In this document: piece by piece, positions 24,975 through 32,947 of the stretch
Position numbering within the stretch: position 1 is the stretch's first letter
Layout: each line of letters begins with the position of its first letter
Virus record (IMG/VR): IMGVR_UViG_3300021139_000051
Location: 1 to 37,969 of that record
Length of the DNA: 37,969 nt
Reading direction: 5' to 3' (one strand)
Source: a virus
Made by a program: the position numbers and the translations under genes
The notes under the pieces: generated by a model
What the model saw: only the letters and a program-made list of their open reading frames with translations
Told to the model about the DNA's origin: nothing
The model's database searches: none

Positions 24975-27539
24975 TTAAAATGTACCGCCAGATACGCCTG
25001 ACCATGTGGGTGCACTGGCACCATTTGATAATAATACTTGCCCTGCTGTTCCAGCTGCAGTTAATGCTAATGCAGATGATGTTGAGTATGGTACTGCGCC
25101 AGCAACCGCTGTTAAGTTAGCGTTTGTACCACCATAACCTAAACCTATTACGTTTCCATTCCATGTGCCGTTTGTGTATGAGCCAGCCCATGAAAGTGTG
25201 TTGGTTGACCAACTTGCGTTTGATGGTGCATAAGTATGCGTATCCCATGAACCAGCCGCTGGGGAGTTAGCCAGCAAAATAACTTCAACAAACGCACCAG
25301 ATTGAACTGTTGCGACAGTAGTACCAGAGTTATTTTTAACAACAATTGTACCACTAGATTGGTTATTGTTAAATGTAAAGTTGGTACCACTTGGTAAAGT
25401 AGTTGCATCTGGTAGCTGATATGTCTGACCGCCAGATCCAGTAACAACATAGTTTGGTACAGAGGCTGCTGTTAATACAGTAGTTGTACCTGCCGCCGCA
25501 ACATTTAAAAAACCTTCAGCTATAGAGTTTGCAATAATATTAGAATTAGCATCACGCAACACTACACTGTTTGCACCGCTTGAAGCTGTTACACCAGTAC
25601 CGCCGTTAGCTACAGCCAATGTACCAGCTAGAGTAATTGCACCAGCGGTTGCTGTGTTAGGTGTTAAACCAGTTGTGCCACCACTAAAGGTTGACACTCC
25701 AACAGTTGACAAGTTTGCCCAAGTTGGAGCACTTGATCCGTTTGAAACTAATATTTGGTTACTTGTGCCAGCCGCTGTATAAGCATGAGCTGTACCAGTA
25801 CCATATCCAACGCCACCCGCTGTCGGTGTAGCTGTGCTGTTAGTACCGCCGTTAGCAATAGATACTGGAGCAGATAAACTAAACTGAGTACCAGTTAATG
25901 TTAATCCGTTACCAGCTGTGTATGTACCAGCACCAGAGAACTGAACCCAAGTAACTGGTGTTGTGCCTAGTGTGCCACCCGGATCAACCGTACATACCCA
26001 ACCAGTGTCACCGTTAATTGTACCTTCTTCAACAAACACATAAGCAGAAACTAATTGGTTCCAAGTGTTTGCATCAGTTGTACGAGTCCACGCACCAGAG
26101 CCAGATAAATAAATACCGTTGTTTTGCGATAATGATTGGTTCTTAACCAACACACGACTTGATGATGTTGTTACACCGTCAATTGTTTGCTCGCCAGATA
26201 AAGTAATGTTTGCCGTTGTGGCGACCAATACTGGAGCTTTGGTATTTAAACCTTGTGCAACATTATCTACATATTGTTTAGTAGCAAGTTGTAATGCAGA
26301 TACTGGATCTTGTGTTACAGTAACGCTTGTCAAACCACCTAATGTAAGGCTAGTTGCGCCCAATGCAATTGCTGTAGTACCAATAGTAACAGAACTATTT
26401 GTTAATGAGCCGTTACCAATATTTGTTAGGGTATTGCTTGCCCCACTAATTGTTTTGTTAGTTAATGTTTGGCTACCAGTTAAAGTTGCGACAGTGCTAT
26501 CAATACTAATTGTTCTTGCTGCAGAACCATCAAAGGTTGTACCAGTGTTTAACTGTAATCCAGTGCTAACAGTTAACGCATTTGTTGTGTTAGCTGTAAT
26601 CGTGCCACTTGCACCTAGTGCAACAGTTACACCATTATAGGTAACAGAGCTATTTGTTAACCCACTATTTGGAATCGTAGCGTTAATTTGACTTGGTGCA
26701 ATACTGATTGTTGTATTGCTTGCAGAAGTAATTTGACCTTGAGCGTTTACTGCAATAGTTGGTACTGAAGTTGCAGTACCATAAGATGCTGCTGTTACGC
26801 CAGTGTTACTAATTGATAATGTACCAGCGGATGTAATTGGGTTTGTTGTACTGGAAGATAAACCAGTACCAGCACCAATCGATGTTACTGTACCTGTACC
26901 AACAACGCTAATCCATTGTGTGTTGTAATCAACACCAGAGGCTTTTGCTAATACTTGACCTGTTACACCGCCTGTTGGAACACCGGGACCTGCGGGACCT
27001 ACTGCACCTTGTGGGCCAGTAGCACCATTTTGACCAGCTGGAATAGTAAAGTTTAAAACAGCCGCAGTTGATGTGCCAGAGTTATTTACGTTTACGTTAG
27101 AACCGGGAGCGCCTGTATTAACAGTGCCTACAGCGATTGTAGCGGCTGTTCCGGGCGCGCCTGTGGCTCCGGTAGCGCCTGTAGCTCCAGTCGCTCCTGT
27201 AGGGCCTGTAGGGCCTGTAGGGCCTGTTGCTCCAACTACTTGTCCAACGTCTGTTGTATAACCAAGTGAGTTAGTTAATAATAAATGACCAGAACCATTA
27301 ATAGACGCAGATACATAACCCGGAATTGGACCAACTGATTGGTTTGTTCCGTCTGTGTAATAAAATACTAAGTTGCTACCAACAAATGATACTGACGCAA
27401 TCAATTTACCCGGCGCAACAGCGTTAGCAAGGTACCCTACTAATGTTTGTTTTGTAACGCCACCTTGAACAATAACCGCCAGGTCATTAGACGAGACGGT
27501 TGTTGCTACTGGTAATTGTGATATCGACTGGTCAGCCAT
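24975..27539 (-). CDS. Long tail fibre with collagen-like segment (854 aa)
   Basis: First and largest fibre gene of the cluster. The N-terminus (about 1-100) begins MADQSISQLP and is probably the attachment domain. Residues 103-130 are nine Gly-X-Y triplets, mostly GAT and GPT, and a shorter interrupted run lies at 169-190; collagen-like triple helices of this kind trimerise fibres. The middle contains ATKQYVDN and a module with LVKNQS, NGIY and a closing WVQFSGAG strand, which recurs in many phage fibres. Several SNG-S-APTW and NGGTG repeats follow, and the protein ends SGGTF. It starts three bases after the stop of the zinc-ribbon-like gene. A trimeric receptor-binding side fibre is the natural reading. 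Confidence 0.82.
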   Translation of the reverse strand: MADQSISQLPVATTVSSNDLAVIVQGGVTKQTLVGYLANAVAPGKLIASVSFVGSNLVFYYTDGTNQSVGPIPGYVSASINGSGHLLLTNSLGYTTDVGQVVGATGPTGPTGPTGATGATGATGATGAPGTAATIAVGTVNTGAPGSNVNVNNSGTSTAAVLNFTIPAGQNGATGPQGAVGPAGPGVPTGGVTGQVLAKASGVDYNTQWISVVGTGTVTSIGAGTGLSSSTTNPITSAGTLSISNTGVTAASYGTATSVPTIAVNAQGQITSASNTTISIAPSQINATIPNSGLTNSSVTYNGVTVALGASGTITANTTNALTVSTGLQLNTGTTFDGSAARTISIDSTVATLTGSQTLTNKTISGASNTLTNIGNGSLTNSSVTIGTTAIALGATSLTLGGLTSVTVTQDPVSALQLATKQYVDNVAQGLNTKAPVLVATTANITLSGEQTIDGVTTSSSRVLVKNQSLSQNNGIYLSGSGAWTRTTDANTWNQLVSAYVFVEEGTINGDTGWVCTVDPGGTLGTTPVTWVQFSGAGTYTAGNGLTLTGTQFSLSAPVSIANGGTNSTATPTAGGVGYGTGTAHAYTAAGTSNQILVSNGSSAPTWANLSTVGVSTFSGGTTGLTPNTATAGAITLAGTLAVANGGTGVTASSGANSVVLRDANSNIIANSIAEGFLNVAAAGTTTVLTAASVPNYVVTGSGGQTYQLPDATTLPSGTNFTFNNNQSSGTIVVKNNSGTTVATVQSGAFVEVILLANSPAAGSWDTHTYAPSNASWSTNTLSWAGSYTNGTWNGNVIGLGYGGTNANLTAVAGAVPYSTSSALALTAAGTAGQVLLSNGASAPTWSGVSGGTF

Positions 27540-27542
27540 TTT

Positions 27543-27938
27543 TTAATCCGTTAAATCGCCAGACTTGCCGGCGGTGGTGGAATCTTGTTTTGATTGCGTA
27601 ATAAAGATAGAGTTCCGGCTTGGGTTGTTTGGCTTTCTTGTGCCATTTACAGGACTATCAATTGGGCCAGCTGGAGCTACTCCAGTTGTCAATTGTTGTC
27701 CACCAATCGGGCCAGTTGCCACTGAGACATCTGGTCTTGGGAAACGCAATGCTATATTTTCTGTTTGTAATGCTGGTAAGCGCCAAGGATCGAAGTTATC
27801 TCGATCTTCCTTACATACGCGCATACCTGGAAAGTTTGGGTCGGGCATTAAATCTACATACGCGAACTTCCTGCTGCAGCGATCGCAGATCGCCACAGAC
27901 AGGACAGAATTGCCTCGCGTGTCGATGTAGACAGGCAC
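27543..27938 (-). CDS. Small virion-associated protein with partial zinc-ribbon motif (131 aa)
   Basis: The N-terminal 55 residues follow a phage pattern: CDRC (Cys18, Cys21), a Y-x-x-L segment, NFPGMRVC (Cys42) and DPWRLP. Related proteins as I remember them have a second CxxC here; in this one Asp45 stands where the last Cys would be, so metal binding may be lost or use Asp. The remaining part is Pro/Gly/Asn/Ser-rich and probably disordered. It lies two bases after the 102-aa gene and directly ahead of the first fibre, so it may help attach or assemble fibres. The function is unknown. Confidence 0.65.
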   Translation of the reverse strand: MPVYIDTRGNSVLSVAICDRCSRKFAYVDLMPDPNFPGMRVCKEDRDNFDPWRLPALQTENIALRFPRPDVSVATGPIGGQQLTTGVAPAGPIDSPVNGTRKPNNPSRNSIFITQSKQDSTTAGKSGDLTD

Positions 27939-27940
27939 TA

Positions 27941-28249
27941 TTAGCCCTTAACGCCAGACTGGATAACTGTTAGTGTATCTCCGGCTGTTCCACCATTAAT
28001 ACGAATTGCGCGGTACGGTTGTGCTAAAAAGCCAGCTGCGTTAGGCGCAGTTGTTGGTGCAGTAACCCAAGTAAAGTTTGCAGTCGTGAAGTTGCCGTTA
28101 ACCACAGGGTATGGATCTGTTGCAGAAACTTGAACAGTGCCAGATCCTGAGTTAACATAAGTAACTTGAAATGGGGCTTGGTACTGGTCTAAAATAACCG
28201 GGGCGGTTGTTGTTCCAGCTGTTGGGATTGTTACTACTACTTGACGCAT
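27941..28249 (-). CDS. Small beta-rich virion protein (102 aa)
   Basis: A compact, low-charge protein with alternating strands (VVVTIP, VILDQYQAPFQVTYV, VQVSATDP, FLAQPYRAIRING) and Gly/Thr turns, ending TLTVIQSGVKG. It looks like a single beta-sandwich domain, as in head decoration, fibre-base or head-tail interface proteins. AGGAG lies seven bases upstream of the ATG. A strong GAGA-loop hairpin sits between it and the upstream gene and may change the dose between the two. No family is recognised. Confidence 0.6.
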   Translation of the reverse strand: MRQVVVTIPTAGTTTAPVILDQYQAPFQVTYVNSGSGTVQVSATDPYPVVNGNFTTANFTWVTAPTTAPNAAGFLAQPYRAIRINGGTAGDTLTVIQSGVKG

Positions 28250-28272
28250 GATTTCTCCTAAGCGGTGAAAGA

Positions 28273-28288
28273 GGCGGGTCTCCCCGCC
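28273..28288 (-). terminator. GC-rich GAGA-loop hairpin between two virion genes
   Basis: On the minus strand, GGCGGG-GAGA-CCCGCC forms a perfect 6-bp GC stem with a GNRA-type loop, in the gap between the 190-aa and 102-aa genes. It is followed by TCTTTC, a weak T tract. It could be a partial terminator that lowers downstream expression, or an mRNA stabiliser. A full stop is unlikely, since fibre genes without another visible promoter follow. Confidence 0.5.
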
Positions 28289-28295
28289 GTTTTAA

Positions 28296-28868
28296 TTAGT
28301 TATTTGTATAACCAGAACCGTAGGCAGAGATAGAACCGTCAACGTTACGGGCTGTGTAAGATACATCGAATGTACCACCCAAAGAACCGCTTGACAATGT
28401 TGTTACAGAAGCCGCAGAGAAAGTAAATGTAGCGTCAAGTGTACCAATGTTGTTAAGGATTGCTGCAACAGCTGCAGTAGCTGTAAAGGCGATAGAAATA
28501 ACACCACCAGCTGCTGTTGGGGTAATTGTACCGATAGCAGTAGTTGTTACGTTACCAGTTGTTGGGTTAGTTTGGGCGATTGATACAGTGATAACACCAC
28601 CAACCAAGCCACCAGCGGCAACAGTTTGGAATAAACGAATGTTGGAAATTTGTGCGCCAGCTGGCAATACAAATGGAGTAACAGTTGTAGAACCTACGTC
28701 AGCTGTTGTAAGGGTTGTAGCAGTACCAGTTGTAGTGGTAATTGGGTTTGTGATGTAGCTTTGCTGTGTGCAAACTACTGCGCCAGTGTTGTCTGGAGCG
28801 ATTACGCCGTTGTTTGTTGGGTTGTTGCGCTTGAATACGCGAATTGGGCCTGTAAATGTACTAGACAT
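28296..28868 (-). CDS. Beta-rich head or tail structural protein (190 aa)
   Basis: First gene after promoter copy 3. It has a short N-terminal arm (STFTGPIRVFKRNN) and then a Thr/Ala/Val-rich beta domain with regular short strands and few charges, ending with SAYGSGYTNN. The composition fits an abundant virion protein such as a head decoration or vertex protein. The location immediately downstream of the capsid terminator allows it to be made at its own level. AAGGA lies about eight bases upstream of the start. No family name can be given. Confidence 0.6.
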   Translation of the reverse strand: MSSTFTGPIRVFKRNNPTNNGVIAPDNTGAVVCTQQSYITNPITTTTGTATTLTTADVGSTTVTPFVLPAGAQISNIRLFQTVAAGGLVGGVITVSIAQTNPTTGNVTTTAIGTITPTAAGGVISIAFTATAAVAAILNNIGTLDATFTFSAASVTTLSSGSLGGTFDVSYTARNVDGSISAYGSGYTNN

Positions 28869-28956
28869 GGTATTTCCTTAATCTCAGTGGGTATCCCAAG
28901 CTGTCTCTGAGTCGTCACTGCCGGGAAGGATCGGCGGTCAGAATGGGATTAATCTT
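28869..28956 (-). promoter_or_regulatory. Unusually long structured 5' leader downstream of promoter copy 3
   Basis: The roughly 85-base leader between the promoter and the 190-aa gene is much longer than those behind the other copies. It holds two possible stems on the minus strand: GCCG...CGGC, and CTCAG...CTGAG enclosing GGGATACCC. AAGGA lies after them. Translation control or mRNA protection is possible; there is no direct evidence. Confidence 0.3.
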
Positions 28957-28995
28957 CCTATTTATACTAATGCAAAATCCAAGGTATTTCCGCCC
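28957..28995 (-). promoter_or_regulatory. Phage promoter-like element, copy 3 (fibre/lysis block)
   Basis: Minus-strand reading: GGGCGGAAA, 20 bases ending TTTTGCATTAG, then TATAAATAGG. This is one of the two best matches to the consensus. It lies just downstream of the terminator behind the capsid gene, so it re-starts transcription for the small virion proteins and tail fibres. Confidence 0.82.
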
Positions 28996-29003
28996 CAAAA
29001 AGC

Positions 29004-29032
29004 AAAAAAGCCACCTTGTGGGTGGCTTTTTT
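29004..29032. terminator. Strong bidirectional intrinsic terminator behind the capsid gene
   Basis: AAAAAAGCCACC, a 5-base loop (TTGTG) and GGTGGCTTTTTT form a perfect 12-bp hairpin with six T on either strand. It starts 22 bases after the capsid gene on the minus strand and directly precedes promoter copy 3. This is the clearest terminator in the window. Confidence 0.93.
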
Positions 29033-29053
29033 GTTACTGCGGAGAGGTTTGGA

Positions 29054-29971
29054 TTACAAACCAGCTGTACCGTAAACGTTACGCGCATCGTGCCAACCTG
29101 TAGCATAACGCTCAGTAGCCTTATAACGCATGCTGTCTGTCTCGAAATCGCCTTCCATGGATTTCTCCATTGGACGACGCATAACGAGCATCAAGCCGTT
29201 TTCTGCATCAGTCTGAACCCACCAGGCTTTGCTAGAGGACAAACGTGTTACCACGTGTGTACCCTTAGGCAACATACCTGTTGATTTGATTGGGTTCAAA
29301 TCGTTGTCAGCTGTACCAGAACGGAGAACAGACTTCAGAATTACTTCTGCCTGGAACTCGAGTGCTGGAGGTACTACCAATTGCTCAGCTTTCAAACGAA
29401 TACGCTTACCATTGTTGTCGATAGCGCCACGGATTTGAATTAACATCTGTTCAACAGAAGTTTGGCTCAAAGAAGCAGCTGTAGACAATTGGTTAGAGTA
29501 AGTCTGACCGTTTGCAATTGGGTGTGCTGTGTTGATCAATGTAACGCCATCGCCACCAACGTAGCCAGTTGTGAACGCGAAGTTCAACAAGTTAGCGCAG
29601 AGGGTTTCTTTGGTTTCAATCATAGACTGAGCCAAATGTTTAGCAAAAGTGCTACCGATACGGATGTGATCGCCGTCTTCCATCAAAACTTTGGTCAAAG
29701 CGTATGCTAAGCCATAGATTTGGTAGATGAAACGGGTGATGTACAAAGTACCACCTTGATCGTAGCTAACTGGAGTGCCGTCAGGCATCGCAGGAGCTGC
29801 GTTCATACCGAAGAGCATTACTTCTTCATGGTAGTTACGTGGAATACCTTGGATCTGTTCAACAAATCCCTTCCATTCGTCAGCGCGTTGTTCATAAACG
29901 CCATCAAAGACTTCGTTGATAATCGGTTCGACTACCGCACGAAAGTCGGTACTACGCATTGGGGTTGCCAT
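29054..29971 (-). CDS. Major capsid protein, HK97-fold type (305 aa)
   Basis: The shell-forming protein. The N-terminal arm begins with a helix (FRAVVEPIINEVFDGVYEQ). The segment NFAFTTGYVGGDGVTLINTAHP (written here in parts: FAFTTGYVGGDG, then LINTAHP; about residues 131-154) is the P-domain/E-loop region typical of Mu-like or HK97-like capsid proteins. VVPPALEFQAEVILKS follows, and a C-terminal A-domain contains RRPMEKSMEGDFETDS. The length is normal for the family, and no protease domain is fused. It is the last gene before the strong terminator and follows the scaffold and a second structural protein. AAGGA lies seven bases upstream. It should be the most abundant protein of the virion. 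Confidence 0.88.
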   Translation of the reverse strand: MATPMRSTDFRAVVEPIINEVFDGVYEQRADEWKGFVEQIQGIPRNYHEEVMLFGMNAAPAMPDGTPVSYDQGGTLYITRFIYQIYGLAYALTKVLMEDGDHIRIGSTFAKHLAQSMIETKETLCANLLNFAFTTGYVGGDGVTLINTAHPIANGQTYSNQLSTAASLSQTSVEQMLIQIRGAIDNNGKRIRLKAEQLVVPPALEFQAEVILKSVLRSGTADNDLNPIKSTGMLPKGTHVVTRLSSSKAWWVQTDAENGLMLVMRRPMEKSMEGDFETDSMRYKATERYATGWHDARNVYGTAGL

Positions 29972-29988
29972 TGCTTATTCCTTTCGTA

Positions 29989-30657
29989 TTAGATCGATAC
30001 CGCTGGGGCAGCGAATGTATTGTTAGCGATGATAACTTGAACGATTGTGTAAGCGTCACCCCAAGTGTTTGTCACACCTGCTGGATATGCTACTTCACGA
30101 CCGAGACCAACTACGCGAACTTGACCTTGAGCACCAGAAGCAACAGGAGTTGCTAAAAGAGCTGTAGTAGAGAAGCCTGCGCCGCCGTTACCGATTGTGT
30201 AACCGTCAGTTACTAATGAACCTGTTGTAGTGTCAAAGTTATACTCTGTACCAATAGCGGCTGTTGTTACAGAACCGTTACATTGGATTTCGTATACCAA
30301 AGCTGGATCTTGGAAAATCCAGAATACTACTTGGGTTGCAGCTGCTAAAGAAGTAGCAGTGATTGACTTACCAAGTGTACGACGACCTTCAGCGGTTGTA
30401 TATTCTACACCGTCGAAAGAACCGTAAACTTTACCGCTAGCTGCGGTTTGGTTAGCAATTGTTAATTGGCCAGAAGAAGTCAGCGCTACTGGAGTGTACT
30501 GGTAAAATGCCACTTGGGCACCAGTCAAAGAGTAAGGCGCTGTGTAGGTACCAGAACCAGGGGTATAGCTGTTTGTTCCAACGAATGGAACAGAACGATC
30601 TAAACCGCTTGGGTGGTACGCAGGCTTCAGACCAAAGGGTTGAAATACTGTAGACAT
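29989..30657 (-). CDS. Head structural/decoration-type protein (222 aa)
   Basis: A Gly/Thr/Ala-rich beta protein beginning MSTVFQPFGLKPAYHPSG, an opening I know from structural proteins next to capsid genes in environmental phages. Central features are KVYGSFDGVEY, RRTLGKSI and VVFWIFQDPALVYEIQ, followed by strand-rich repeats to the C-terminus. It lies between the unknown 188-aa gene and the capsid gene, with 17 bases to the capsid start, so it is co-transcribed with the shell protein. A head decoration or minor capsid role is inferred from position and composition. Confidence 0.7.
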   Translation of the reverse strand: MSTVFQPFGLKPAYHPSGLDRSVPFVGTNSYTPGSGTYTAPYSLTGAQVAFYQYTPVALTSSGQLTIANQTAASGKVYGSFDGVEYTTAEGRRTLGKSITATSLAAATQVVFWIFQDPALVYEIQCNGSVTTAAIGTEYNFDTTTGSLVTDGYTIGNGGAGFSTTALLATPVASGAQGQVRVVGLGREVAYPAGVTNTWGDAYTIVQVIIANNTFAAPAVSI

Positions 30658-30687
30658 AGTCTAATTTCCTTTGTTTTTTGAAGAATG

Positions 30688-31254
30688 TTATTGGAAACGA
30701 ATGTTTTTATTATTCGCTTTTGCAGTATCCTTTTCCATTTCCAAAAGACCACCCTCAAGAACTGAACGACCACCTTTATTACCTTGCGCTGTGTCGCGAA
30801 CCTGCGCTGTAATATTACGTTGGTGTTCAAGCGGATCCTCCAAGTGGAGCATACGCATTACTTCTTGATAGATGTCCTCAGGTAACTTGAAGAGCACCAT
30901 TTCGTTACAACTAACACAGCCTTCAAACTTGCCCGAGCTCATCTTGCCTAGTCCTTCAAAGCCCTTACCTAATTCTGAGGCTTTAACTGGCTCATAACCC
31001 AATGCCATACGTTTGTCGATACTGTCGTAAGTGTTGGTTGTTGACAACCAGCACAAGTGCATCCCCGGAATAATCCCCGCAGGAAGATCGGGCAATGCAC
31101 TATTTGCCCACTTGTCTCTAAACGCATCAAGGCGTTCACGACGTGCAATGTCATCTGGGTTGGCGCCATTTGAGCGCTCAACCACTTCTTGTACTCGATC
31201 CGCAATGCGGTCATCTAAGTCACGTGATTCTCTTTTAATTCTTGGATTTGCCAT
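30688..31254 (-). CDS. Unknown head-module protein with CxxC (188 aa)
   Basis: No family is recognised. The N-terminal 55 residues are highly charged (Arg/Asp/Glu) and helical. The central part has GMHLCWLSTTN and a CxxC pair (Cys113, Cys116) in EGCVSCNEMVLFKLPEDIYQ. The C-terminal part is helical and Lys/Glu-rich, with QVRDTAQGNKGGRS. It starts five bases after the scaffold stop and is placed between scaffold and structural head genes. It could be an assembly factor, portal accessory or minor head protein. The CxxC alone is not enough to propose metal binding. Confidence 0.65.
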   Translation of the reverse strand: MANPRIKRESRDLDDRIADRVQEVVERSNGANPDDIARRERLDAFRDKWANSALPDLPAGIIPGMHLCWLSTTNTYDSIDKRMALGYEPVKASELGKGFEGLGKMSSGKFEGCVSCNEMVLFKLPEDIYQEVMRMLHLEDPLEHQRNITAQVRDTAQGNKGGRSVLEGGLLEMEKDTAKANNKNIRFQ

Positions 31255-31259
31255 TTTAA

Positions 31260-32279
31260 TTAACCTTTATTCTGTCTGTCGTACGCTTGATAAGCGCGGA
31301 TCATTTTGTTTCGTTTAGCTACGTCGTCCCATGCACCAGCATCTTTAATTGCTTGAACTCTATCACGACTTAACATGACGGTTCCTGGTTTCGCTACCTG
31401 AGAGCTACTCGACCGGTTGGAGGATGTTGGTCCTGCCTTTTTGTTGGACGAGTTACCCTTTGAGGAGTAACGATGGGGTAAACGTGCCTGTAAACGATTA
31501 TCTAACTCTTCCCAGTATTCTGGATCTGCTGCATCCCAGCCTTCACCGGCGAGTTCTTGGTCAATTACCTTGGCAATTCTACTATCTGTGTCTCGAGCCT
31601 GCGGATCATACCAAGAGTTCTTTTTAAGCCACTTGGTAGCATTTAGTTGCACTTCCGTATTTACCGGATTTGGAACATTTTGCTTTGGAGATTTTGCAAC
31701 CTCGAGTTGTTGTTTTTTATACGCTTGGACTTGAGCTAAACGTTGCTTAGCGTCTGTTAGCTGTTCCAAGTATTCCATTTGAGCAGCAACGTCGTTATCT
31801 TGAGCTGCTTGTACCATACGCATCTTAGCATACTCGACACGGGTGGCTTCATCTTCCACGGCCTTGTCAAGTTGTGCAATCTGATACGAGGTAGCGGTGC
31901 TTTCTACTGCTGCTAACCGCTTAGCTAGCTCTTCGTTGCGGCGCTCAAGCGCTTGAATCTTGTTTTTAGCAGAAATTTCACGCTGGCGTTTTAGATCTTT
32001 CTTAAGACGGCGCTCTTCGCGTCGTGCTTCTCTAATTGCCTCACGCTCTTCGGGAGTTTCGCCTTCATTAGGCTCTTCTTCACCTTCTTCGTCGTGATCT
32101 TCGTTTTCTGCTGAAGGCTCATCGTCCTTCTTCTTTTCTTTCTTTTTCTTTTTGCCCTCTTTGTCGGCTTCTTCGCCTTCTTCGAGAACTAAAAGATCTT
32201 CTGGTACTGTTTCTAGGGCTACTAGAGCACTACCATCTTCCTGTTCTTTTACAGGGATATCATTTTCATTTTCCGCCAT
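31260..32279 (-). CDS. Putative capsid scaffolding protein (339 aa)
   Basis: The internal scaffold that guides shell assembly and leaves before or during DNA filling. The protein is extremely charged: an acidic N-terminus, a Lys run (about 41-52), then a Glu-rich stretch (55-80). A long predicted coiled coil follows (about 80-200, with EERRLKKDLKRQRE and ERRNEELAKRLAAVES). The C-terminal 80 residues are Ser-rich and basic, as is typical for the coat-binding end of scaffolds. The position between the co-chaperonin and the capsid genes fits. No protease motif is visible. The call rests on composition and gene order, which are characteristic but not specific. Confidence 0.75.
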   Translation of the reverse strand: MAENENDIPVKEQEDGSALVALETVPEDLLVLEEGEEADKEGKKKKKEKKKDDEPSAENEDHDEEGEEEPNEGETPEEREAIREARREERRLKKDLKRQREISAKNKIQALERRNEELAKRLAAVESTATSYQIAQLDKAVEDEATRVEYAKMRMVQAAQDNDVAAQMEYLEQLTDAKQRLAQVQAYKKQQLEVAKSPKQNVPNPVNTEVQLNATKWLKKNSWYDPQARDTDSRIAKVIDQELAGEGWDAADPEYWEELDNRLQARLPHRYSSKGNSSNKKAGPTSSNRSSSSQVAKPGTVMLSRDRVQAIKDAGAWDDVAKRNKMIRAYQAYDRQNKG

Positions 32280-32295
32280 ACTTTTCTTTCAAAAG

Positions 32296-32736
32296 TTAAT
32301 CTACAAACGCCTTCATCTTCTGCGCATACTCAAACGACTTAATGCAAGAGATGATTTCACGTGCCTGTAACGTAATAAACACCACTGGGGCGCCTTCGTC
32401 TTCGGGCTGAACAACAAAACGGTCACCGCCGTACTTGATAGTACGTACTAGATCACCTTCTTTACACCAAGGGCCTTCTGGCCATGGAGATAATTCTGCG
32501 TCTAGGTTACGGTATGCCAGCGGTCCAATTTGGATCACTTTAGCTACAGTTTCATTGAAACGTATCGTCTGTCTGGTTTCATCTACTAGGATGATTCCAC
32601 CTTTGCTGGTATTCTTTTCCCTGCGTAACTGCACAAGTACTCGGTCTCCAGCCACTTCAACGCCAGTATCGATTACAGGAAAACATTCTTCCTCTGATCG
32701 TGTATCCGGCTCTTCATTTCCTTTTAAATCAAACAC
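32296..32736 (-). CDS. Phage co-chaperonin, GroES/Cpn10-like (146 aa)
   Basis: The core matches Cpn10: GDRVLVQLR (30-38), a mobile-loop-like stretch with SKGGIIL (44-50, compare SAGGIVL in GroES), then a VAKVIQIGPLAYR strand, EGDLVRTIKYGG (93-104) and a C-terminal strand. A roughly 28-residue acidic N-terminal extension precedes the core, and an insert of about 18 residues (74-92, Pro/Trp-rich) is where GroES has its roof loop. By analogy with T4 gp31, it would cap host GroEL to fold the capsid protein. Its place in the head module between portal and scaffold supports this. The start is a GTG with AGGAG nine bases upstream. Confidence 0.88.
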   Translation of the reverse strand: MFDLKGNEEPDTRSEEECFPVIDTGVEVAGDRVLVQLRREKNTSKGGIILVDETRQTIRFNETVAKVIQIGPLAYRNLDAELSPWPEGPWCKEGDLVRTIKYGGDRFVVQPEDEGAPVVFITLQAREIISCIKSFEYAQKMKAFVD

Positions 32737-32755
32737 TATTCAGTGCTCCTATAGG

Positions 32756-32947
32756 CTATTCAGCCTCGCTATCCTCCGTTAAGAGGTTGTTGATAATATC
32801 AAGAGCTTCCATTAAGCCCTCATGCCTACCCACCATTTTCTTATACTCGTCAAATGAGTGGATATTGATGCCAGCTGTAATAGCCTGACTCAATTCGTCG
32901 CCAGCTTCTTTCAAGCGGCCAATTAATTCTGAGATTGGGTCCTTCAT
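32756..32947 (-). CDS. Small helical protein whose start codon is fused to a promoter (63 aa)
   Basis: A short, acidic, helical protein with no recognised family; it looks like one or two amphipathic helices. The only plausible start is the ATG at 32945-32947. This ATG directly follows TATAAAT of promoter copy 4 (TATAAATATG), so a transcript from that promoter would have almost no leader. No Shine-Dalgarno sequence precedes it. AAGGA lies inside the first codons instead. It is the first gene of the unit that continues with the co-chaperonin, scaffold and capsid genes. It may be a small assembly or regulatory protein. Confidence 0.65.
   Translation of the reverse strand: MKDPISELIGRLKEAGDELSQAITAGINIHSFDEYKKMVGRHEGLMEALDIINNLLTEDSEAE

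Noticed and set aside
25057-25083. TTAATGCTAATGCAGATG, resembling part of the promoter element
   Set aside because: It lies inside the fibre gene, lacks the TATA core and the upstream box, and does not fit the 20-base spacing.
26119-26640. Long open frame (173 codons) antisense to the collagen-containing fibre gene
   Set aside because: It is a codon-bias shadow: the sense gene is Thr/Ala/Val-rich, so its reverse complement lacks stops. It has no ribosome site or sensible domain.
27150-27231. GCCTGTAGG-type repeats considered as a possible origin or iteron
   Set aside because: They are the in-frame Gly-X-Y codons of the fibre gene.
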